A DNA stretch of 59,661 nucleotides. Origin: Hyphomicrobiales bacterium (GTDB lineage Bacteria > Pseudomonadota > Alphaproteobacteria > Rhizobiales > NORP267). The notes under the pieces were generated by a model that worked only from the letters and a program-made list of their open reading frames with translations, was not told the DNA's origin and made no database searches. Made by a program: the position numbers and the translations under genes. Of the stretch, positions 54,563-59,661 are shown piece by piece (the first letter of the stretch is position 1; every line of letters starts with the position of its first letter). The DNA lies in contig JAJFGZ010000066.1 of the NCBI GenBank assembly GCA_021775855.1, positions 1 to 59,661 on the forward strand. Direction: 5' to 3'.

Positions 54563-55453
54563 TTACGATATTCCGCGAAGGAAATTTATCACCCCTGAAA
54601 AATCGACAGCGCCATTTCCCGCGCCCGTATAGAGATTGTAGATCTGCGCGGCTTCAGCCCCGAGCGGCGTTGATGCCCCCGAAGTGTTGGCTGCATCCTG
54701 TGCCAGCTTCAAGTCTTTCAGCATCATCGCCGCCGTAAACCCAGCCTCATAATCCCTGTTGGCGGGCGACGTTGGTACCGGCCCTGGAACCGGACAATAG
54801 GTCGTCATTGACCAGCATTGCCCCGACGCGGTCGACGAAATATCGTAGAGTTTCTGATGATCGAGTCCGAGCTTTTCGGCAAGAACGAACGCCTCGCTGA
54901 CACCGATCATGGAAATCCCGAGGATCATGTTATTGCAAATCTTGGCAGCCTGGCCGTTCCCAGCCCCGCCCGCATGGACAATCGTCTTGCCCATGGCGTT
55001 GAGATATTCTTCGGCCCTGGCAAAGGCGCCTTCCGGCCCACCAACCATGAAGGTGAGCGTACCGGCACTGGCGCCGCCGACGCCACCGGAGACCGGTGCG
55101 TCGATCATCATCATGCCCGCTTCAGCTGCCGCAGCCGCCACATCGCGCGCGGTCTGGACATCGATGGTGGAGGAATCAATAAACAGCGTCCCCGGTTTGG
55201 CCACTGCCAGAATACCGTCATCCCCGAGATAAACCTGGCGCACATGGGTGCCTGCCGGCAGCATGGTCACGACAACGTCCATGCCCGTGACAGCATCGGT
55301 CGCGGTGGCGACCGAATCTCCGCCATTGCCCCTGAACGTGTCGATCGCGTCAGCACTCAAATCAAAGCCCGTAAGCGCGTGCCCCGCATTGATCAGGTTG
55401 GCGGCCATTGGCCCGCCCATATTTCCGAGACCGATAAAACCGATTTTCGCCAT
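54563..55453 (-). CDS. mmsB: 3-hydroxyisobutyrate dehydrogenase
   Basis: MmsB oxidises 3-hydroxyisobutyrate to methylmalonate semialdehyde in valine breakdown. The 296-residue protein has the NAD-binding GFIGLGNMGGPMAANL, the substrate-binding DAPVSGGVGGASAGTLTFM and the catalytic Lys in GNGQAAKICNNM. ATG 55453 (MAKIG) is used; the ATG three bases upstream is equivalent. It is the last gene of a three-gene valine operon. Confidence 0.96.
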   Translation of the reverse strand: MAKIGFIGLGNMGGPMAANLINAGHALTGFDLSADAIDTFRGNGGDSVATATDAVTGMDVVVTMLPAGTHVRQVYLGDDGILAVAKPGTLFIDSSTIDVQTARDVAAAAAEAGMMMIDAPVSGGVGGASAGTLTFMVGGPEGAFARAEEYLNAMGKTIVHAGGAGNGQAAKICNNMILGISMIGVSEAFVLAEKLGLDHQKLYDISSTASGQCWSMTTYCPVPGPVPTSPANRDYEAGFTAAMMLKDLKLAQDAANTSGASTPLGAEAAQIYNLYTGAGNGAVDFSGVINFLRGIS

Positions 55454-55477
55454 CATGCTACTCCCGATATTTTGTGA

Positions 55478-56536
55478 TCAGTTTGCCGGAACCGGCAATT
55501 GCAATTCATCTGCGCCAAGATTGGCAAAAAACTCATCAACAAGCCCGTCACTCACCGCGCCAAGACTGCCGGGCTGCCATTTTGGGGCATTGTCCTTATC
55601 GACTATAATGGCCCGGGTGCCTTCGAAAAAGTCCGGGGCCGAGAAAATACGATTGACCATCCGGTATTCCACCCGCATGCAATCCTCGAATCCCAATTTG
55701 GCGCCTTCGCGGATTTGCCGGAACGTGATTTTCAGACTGGTTGGTGATTTCGTGGCAAGGATCGCTGCCGTTTTCCGACCCCACTCGCCTGCCGCTCCAT
55801 CAAGACTTTCCAGCTTGCCAATGATTTCCTCGACATTGGATCCGTTGAATGTCGCATTGATCCAGTCTGCCAATTCCACAAGCTGGCCCGACTCCGGTTT
55901 TTCGGCGATCTCAACAAGACAATCTTCAACGTTGTTGCCAGTCATCTTATCAAGAAGACCCGGCAATTTTGTACGCGGAACGAAATGCGTGGCGATCCCC
56001 GCATGTAGAGCGTCGGCGACCTTCAGCCGCGCGCCGGTCAATCCGAGATACATACCTATCTCACCAGGACACCGCGGCAGGAAATATGTCCCGCCGACAT
56101 CGGGGAAAAGCCCTATCCCCGTCTCGGGCATGGCGAAGGTGGCAAATTCGGTCATCACCCTGTGCGAACCGTGGACCGATACGCCGACACCACCTCCCAT
56201 CACAATCCCGTCGATAATCGCGACATACGGCTTCGGATACCGCTTGATCATCGTGTTGAGCTGGTACTCGTCGTGGTAAAACTCCAGGAAACCCGTATCG
56301 CGGGCCTTGCCCTGTTCATACAGCCGGCGCACATCGCCACCGGCGCAAAAGGCTTTGTCACCAGCGGCCTGGATGACGATCTGCTCGATATCATCGCGAT
56401 CAACCCAGTCCACCAGATTGGACTGGATCGCCAACGCCATATCGTGGGTCAGGGCGTTGAGGGCCTTTGGCCGGTTGAGGCAAATCAGACCCGTCCCGCC
56501 GGCGACTTCAAACAGAACGTCGTCATCGTTAGTCAA
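55478..56536 (-). CDS. 3-hydroxyisobutyryl-CoA hydrolase (crotonase family)
   Basis: The enzyme frees 3-hydroxyisobutyrate from its CoA ester in valine breakdown. The 352-residue protein has ICLNRPKALNALT, the oxyanion loops FCAGGDVRRLYE and GIVMGGGVGVSVHG, and ETGIGLFPDVGGTYFLPR with the family's catalytic acids, plus the long C-terminal part that separates hydrolases from hydratases. The start is taken as TTG 56536, 4 bases after the acyl-CoA dehydrogenase stop with GGAG about nine bases upstream; another TTG at 56566 would overlap that gene. Confidence 0.93.
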   Translation of the reverse strand: MTNDDDVLFEVAGGTGLICLNRPKALNALTHDMALAIQSNLVDWVDRDDIEQIVIQAAGDKAFCAGGDVRRLYEQGKARDTGFLEFYHDEYQLNTMIKRYPKPYVAIIDGIVMGGGVGVSVHGSHRVMTEFATFAMPETGIGLFPDVGGTYFLPRCPGEIGMYLGLTGARLKVADALHAGIATHFVPRTKLPGLLDKMTGNNVEDCLVEIAEKPESGQLVELADWINATFNGSNVEEIIGKLESLDGAAGEWGRKTAAILATKSPTSLKITFRQIREGAKLGFEDCMRVEYRMVNRIFSAPDFFEGTRAIIVDKDNAPKWQPGSLGAVSDGLVDEFFANLGADELQLPVPAN

Positions 56537-56540
56537 ATTA

Positions 56541-57686
56541 TCAGGCTCCGAAAATATTACGGGCAATGATTAAGCACATCACTTCATTGGTGCCTTCAAG
56601 GATTTTGTGCACGCGCACATCGCGCAAGATCCGCTCGATTGGGTAGTCCCGCAAATACCCGTACCCGCCATGTAGTTGCAGCGCCTGATCGACGACATCG
56701 AAACCGGAATCGGTGGCAATTTTTTTCGCCATTGCCGCCATCTGGGTTGCCCCTGGCTGTTTGTTCCCGACCATCACGGCGGCTTTCCAAATCATCAACC
56801 TTGCTGCTTCAAGCGCGCTCGCCATATCGGCAACTCGAAACTGCAGAGCTTGAAACTGCGCTAGCTCCTGGCCGAACTGTTTGCGCTCTTTCATGTAGGC
56901 AACGGCCTGATCCAGACAAAATTGCGCACCTCCAATGGAACAGGCGCCGATATTAACCCGCCCGCCATCGAGCCCGGCCATGGCGATTTTAAACCCGGCG
57001 CCCTCGCCGCCAACGAGATTTGCGGCCGGTACCCGGCAATCTTCGAAGATGACTGCCGCCGTTGGCTGGCTTTTCCAGCCGAGCTTTACCTCCTGGGCGC
57101 CAAACGAGAGCCCGGGGGTATCTTTTTCAACTACAATGCAGGAAATCCCCTTTGGTCCGGCTTCGCCGGTGCGCACCATGCAGACATAAATATCTGCAAC
57201 CCCGCCCCCGGAGATAAAGGCCTTGGTGCCATTCAAAATATAGTCATCGCCGTCGCGGACGGCTTTGGTTGACAACGACGCCGCGTCCGACCCTGCCCCC
57301 GGCTCGGTCAGGCAATAACTGGCGAACAAATCCATGGAGCAAAGACCCGGCAACCAAGTGTTGCGCTGATCGTCATCTCCAAACGCGTCGATCATCCAGG
57401 CCGCCATGTTGTGGATCGATATATAAGCGGCGGTCGACGTGCAGCCTTTCGATAGTTCCTCGAAAATGATTGCAGCGTCCAACCGGGTCAGGCCGGAGCC
57501 GCCTACATCGTCATCGATATAGATGCTGCCAAACCCGAGCGTGGCCGCTTCCCGGAGGGTATCCACCGGAAAATGTGATTTTTCGTCCCATTCCCGGGCG
57601 TTGGGCGCCATTTCGTTCATGGCAAAGGCGTTTGCCATCTCCCGGATAGCCGTTTGCTCTTCGCTCAACTCAAAATTGATTGTCAT
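56541..57686 (-). CDS. Acyl-CoA dehydrogenase, probably isobutyryl-CoA dehydrogenase
   Basis: The 381-residue flavoprotein oxidises a short branched acyl-CoA. It starts [21 protein letters not shown] and has [61 protein letters not shown] and [11 protein letters not shown] with the catalytic Glu. Its place directly before the hydroxyisobutyryl-CoA hydrolase and mmsB points to isobutyryl-CoA (valine) as the substrate. ATG 57686 is chosen; a TTG at 57698 is possible. Confidence 0.94.
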   Translation of the reverse strand: MTINFELSEEQTAIREMANAFAMNEMAPNAREWDEKSHFPVDTLREAATLGFGSIYIDDDVGGSGLTRLDAAIIFEELSKGCTSTAAYISIHNMAAWMIDAFGDDDQRNTWLPGLCSMDLFASYCLTEPGAGSDAASLSTKAVRDGDDYILNGTKAFISGGGVADIYVCMVRTGEAGPKGISCIVVEKDTPGLSFGAQEVKLGWKSQPTAAVIFEDCRVPAANLVGGEGAGFKIAMAGLDGGRVNIGACSIGGAQFCLDQAVAYMKERKQFGQELAQFQALQFRVADMASALEAARLMIWKAAVMVGNKQPGATQMAAMAKKIATDSGFDVVDQALQLHGGYGYLRDYPIERILRDVRVHKILEGTNEVMCLIIARNIFGA

Positions 57687-57752
57687 ATGTCGCCCCAAAA
57701 TCTTCTGAACGAATATCGCCGCACTGGATGGGCGTCAAGCAAAGGCAATTTA

Positions 57753-57775
57753 GCAAATGAACCGGTTGCATTTGC
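57753..57775. promoter_or_regulatory. Inverted repeat GCAAATG-N9-CATTTGC between the valine operon and hemB
   Basis: Perfect 7-base arms flank AACCGGTTG, which itself contains the palindrome AACCGGTT. It lies 66 bases upstream of the acyl-CoA dehydrogenase and 55 bases upstream of hemB. The size and core suit a TetR-type operator controlling branched-chain catabolism, which is inference. Confidence 0.45.
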
Positions 57776-57830
57776 ACGCCCCCGTTGCTTGCAATAAGCT
57801 TAAACCCTGTTTTTGTTTAGGCATTCACGC

Positions 57831-58835
57831 ATGACACCCCCGATACCACCTGCTTTTCCCGCCATTCGCATGCGGCGCAACCGGAAATCCGATTGGGCGC
57901 GCCGGATGGTGCGCGAGTCCCGGCTATCCCCGGACGACCTGATCTGGCCGGTATTTCTTGTGGACGGCGACAATATCCGCCAACCAGTGGCGTCGATGCC
58001 ACACGTCGAACGGCTGTCCGTGGACCAAGCTGTTCTTGCGGCCAAAGAAGCCCGCGAGTTGGGAATCCCGTGCATCGCGCCTTTTCCTTACACAAACCCG
58101 GAATTGCGCGACGCAGAAGGGTCCGAAGCACTCAAGTCCGACAACCTGGTAAGCCGGGCCTGCCGGGACATCAAGGATGCGGTGCCCGAAATCGGCATTC
58201 TGACCGATGTCGCTCTTGATCCCTATACAAGCCACGGACACGACGGGCTGATGGACGGGGATTCAATCCTGAACGATGAAACCGTGGACATCCTTTGCCA
58301 ACAGGCCATCAATCAGGCAAAGGCGGGCGCAGATATCATAGCGCCTTCCGATATGATGGACGGCCGTGTCGGGGCGATCCGCAAAGCGCTCGATGATAGC
58401 GGGTTCGAAGACATCCAGATCATGGCCTACGCCGCCAAATACGCATCTTGCTTTTACGGTCCGTTCCGCGATGCGGTCGGTTCAGAGTCTCAATTAAGGG
58501 GTGATAAACGCACCTATCAGATGGACCCCGGAAATTCCGATGAAGCCATGCGCGAAGTCGCGCTCGATATCGCTGAGGGCGCGGATATGGTGATGGTCAA
58601 ACCCGGGTTGCCCTATCTCGATATCGTATACCGGGTAAAATCCACATTTGGCATGCCAACCTTTGCCTATCAGGTATCCGGCGAATACGCGATGATCGCA
58701 GCGGCTGCACAAAATAGCTGGCTCGACCATGACCGCGCTATGATGGAAAGCCTGATGTCGTTCAAACGCGCCGGCGCGGACGGTATTCTAACGTATTTTG
58801 CACCAGCAGCAGCCAAATCAATGCTTCAAGACTGA
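57831..58835 (+). CDS. hemB: Porphobilinogen synthase (delta-aminolevulinic acid dehydratase)
   Basis: HemB joins two aminolevulinates to porphobilinogen in heme synthesis. The 334-residue protein has DLIWPVFLVDG, the metal site DVALDPYTSHGHDG with Asp in place of the zinc-binding Cys residues (the Mg-type enzyme), the first active-site Lys in AYAAKYASCFYGPFRDA and the second in VMVKPGLPYLD. ATG 57831 is used; a TTG at 57813 would add six residues. It diverges from the valine operon. Confidence 0.96.
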   Translation: MTPPIPPAFPAIRMRRNRKSDWARRMVRESRLSPDDLIWPVFLVDGDNIRQPVASMPHVERLSVDQAVLAAKEARELGIPCIAPFPYTNPELRDAEGSEALKSDNLVSRACRDIKDAVPEIGILTDVALDPYTSHGHDGLMDGDSILNDETVDILCQQAINQAKAGADIIAPSDMMDGRVGAIRKALDDSGFEDIQIMAYAAKYASCFYGPFRDAVGSESQLRGDKRTYQMDPGNSDEAMREVALDIAEGADMVMVKPGLPYLDIVYRVKSTFGMPTFAYQVSGEYAMIAAAAQNSWLDHDRAMMESLMSFKRAGADGILTYFAPAAAKSMLQD

Positions 58836-58852
58836 AAACGGGGAGAAATTCA

Positions 58853-59661
58853 ATGACCATTCCGACCGAAGGCTGCGGCAGCGTTCCGCGTCCCGCCTAT
58901 CTGCTCGAAGCCATGACCGCAGCCCAGGAAGGGAAACTGTCGCTCGAGGATTACGCAGCGGCGATCGTGAAGGCGCTTACCGAGACTATCGCCGAAATGG
59001 AGGCAACAGGGTCGTCGATCATCACCGACGGCGAGCAATCCAAACCAAGTTTTGCGACCTACCCTCTCGATGGTCTCACCAACCTCGGACCCGACGGTGT
59101 TGTAATCCCCTTCGCAGACGGCCATTCCCGTCAATTACCCTGTTTGACCGCCGGGCCCTTCAAGTACGGCGGCTATACGGGCACCTATGTGGATATGGCG
59201 CGCAAGATGACCGACCTGCCCCTCAAACAGGCCGTTATTTCGCCGTCTGCCATGTGCCTTCTCTATCCGGAAGCGGGGATAGACGGCTATGCCCGCGAAC
59301 AATTTATCGAAGACCTGGTGGGTGAATGCGTGAAGGACATCCGCTCGGCGTTCGATGCCGGCGCGGAGGTGGTCCAGATCGACTTCACAGAAGGTCGGCT
59401 GGCCTGCAAGCTCGATCCGTCAAAAGGCCTGCTCAAGCAATTCGTTGATTTGAATAACGCGGTTCTGGATCAGTTCACGGAAGCCGAGAGGGCCAATATC
59501 GGGATCCATACCTGTCCCGGCGGCGACCATAATTCGACCCATTCGGCAGACGTCGATTATTCCGAATTGCTGCCTGACCTGTTCCGGATGAAGGCGGGCC
59601 GTTTTTATCTCCAGATGGCAAGCGAAGCGGACAAACCACGCGTCCTCGATATCATCGAGCG
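58853..59661 (+). CDS. Cobalamin-independent methionine synthase II family protein (3' end outside window)
   Basis: The frame starting at ATG 58853, with GGGGAG about eight bases upstream, is open to the window end (269 codons). It resembles the C-terminal, MetE-like TIM-barrel family: EGCGSVPRP near the start, GSSIITDGEQSK, AGAEVVQIDFTEGRLA and the metal-site motif IHTCPGGDHNS with its His and Cys. Stand-alone proteins of this type may be methyltransferases with donors other than methyltetrahydrofolate. It follows hemB by 17 bases. The remaining C-terminal part should hold the further Cys ligand. Confidence 0.9.
   Translation, partial: MTIPTEGCGSVPRPAYLLEAMTAAQEGKLSLEDYAAAIVKALTETIAEMEATGSSIITDGEQSKPSFATYPLDGLTNLGPDGVVIPFADGHSRQLPCLTAGPFKYGGYTGTYVDMARKMTDLPLKQAVISPSAMCLLYPEAGIDGYAREQFIEDLVGECVKDIRSAFDAGAEVVQIDFTEGRLACKLDPSKGLLKQFVDLNNAVLDQFTEAERANIGIHTCPGGDHNSTHSADVDYSELLPDLFRMKAGRFYLQMASEADKPRVLDIIE

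Noticed and set aside
55248..56279. 343-codon plus-strand open frame
   Set aside because: It is antisense to mmsB and the hydroxyisobutyryl-CoA hydrolase, is rich in Ser and Pro as is typical of shadow frames, and has no recognisable motif.
58798..59325. 175-codon open frame overlapping the hemB end and the MetE-like gene
   Set aside because: It is very Arg-rich and out of frame with the MetE-like protein, whose frame starting at 58853 is open and shows the HTCPGGD motif.

Overview
The window reads as chromosomal DNA of an alphaproteobacterium, most like the Rhodospirillales and their marine relatives. Three things suggest this. Conserved gene strings match that class: dusB-ntrB-ntrC / ntrY-ntrX-trkA-trkH-hfq-hflX, glyA-nrdR-ribD-ribE-ribB-ribH-nusB-thiL, and cyt-c-chaperone-yceD-plsX-fabH-ihfA-merR next to tRNA-Pro. 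IspD and IspF are fused. An LdtR-type MarR regulator sits before an L,D-transpeptidase. The assignment is inference from gene content; no rRNA is present. Coding density is very high and no gap exceeds about 225 bases. I see no insertion sequence, prophage, integrase, CRISPR array or toxin cargo.

Layout. Bases 1-2.3 kb (plus strand): the end of tatD, a metallo-beta-lactamase-fold hydrolase and mazG. Bases 2.3-14.6 kb (minus): hflX, hfq, the TrkH/TrkA potassium uptake system and the NtrYX and NtrBC two-component systems, headed by dusB. Bases 14.8-16.5 kb (plus): ispDF and a CinA-type amidase. Bases 16.5-19.6 kb: a RatA/COQ10-like protein and a PPOX-cupin operon divergent from a MocR regulator. 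Bases 19.6-27.1 kb: argC, rpsI-rplM, a thioesterase, an orphan secreted protein, an ECHDC3-like crotonase, a CoA-binding protein, metY, heme A synthase and a DUF2842 membrane protein.

Bases 27.1-36.6 kb form the accessory part: a compact Wzy-type polysaccharide locus. It encodes a deacetylase, a FemAB/CelD-type acyltransferase, a GumC/Wzc protein with a ruined P-loop, a short Wza-like lipoprotein, one GT4 glycosyltransferase, an initiating sugar-phosphate transferase and a Wzy/ligase-type membrane protein. The set resembles the functions of the Caulobacter holdfast genes, but no flippase is present.

Bases 36.6-41.7 kb: tRNA-Pro(GGG), merR, ihfA, fabH, plsX, yceD-like, cytochrome bc1 chaperone and bamE. 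Bases 41.7-45.3 kb: a proton-pumping pyrophosphatase of the K+-independent type and an MFS transporter. Bases 45.3-52.3 kb: the riboflavin/thiamine/one-carbon operon, in which the GTP cyclohydrolase II half of RibB has lost its zinc ligands. Bases 52.3-54.4 kb: L,D-transpeptidase and LdtR. Bases 54.5-57.7 kb: a three-gene valine degradation operon. Bases 57.8 kb to the end: hemB and the start of a MetE-like methionine synthase.

Most of the window is ordinary core genome. The best places for a second look are the polysaccharide locus with its pseudokinase and a cluster of four TTGGTTA-type boxes in its divergent promoter region, the degenerate RibB, the MocR-PPOX-cupin unit, and two clean inverted repeats in the dusB-ntrBC and hemB/valine-operon promoter regions.
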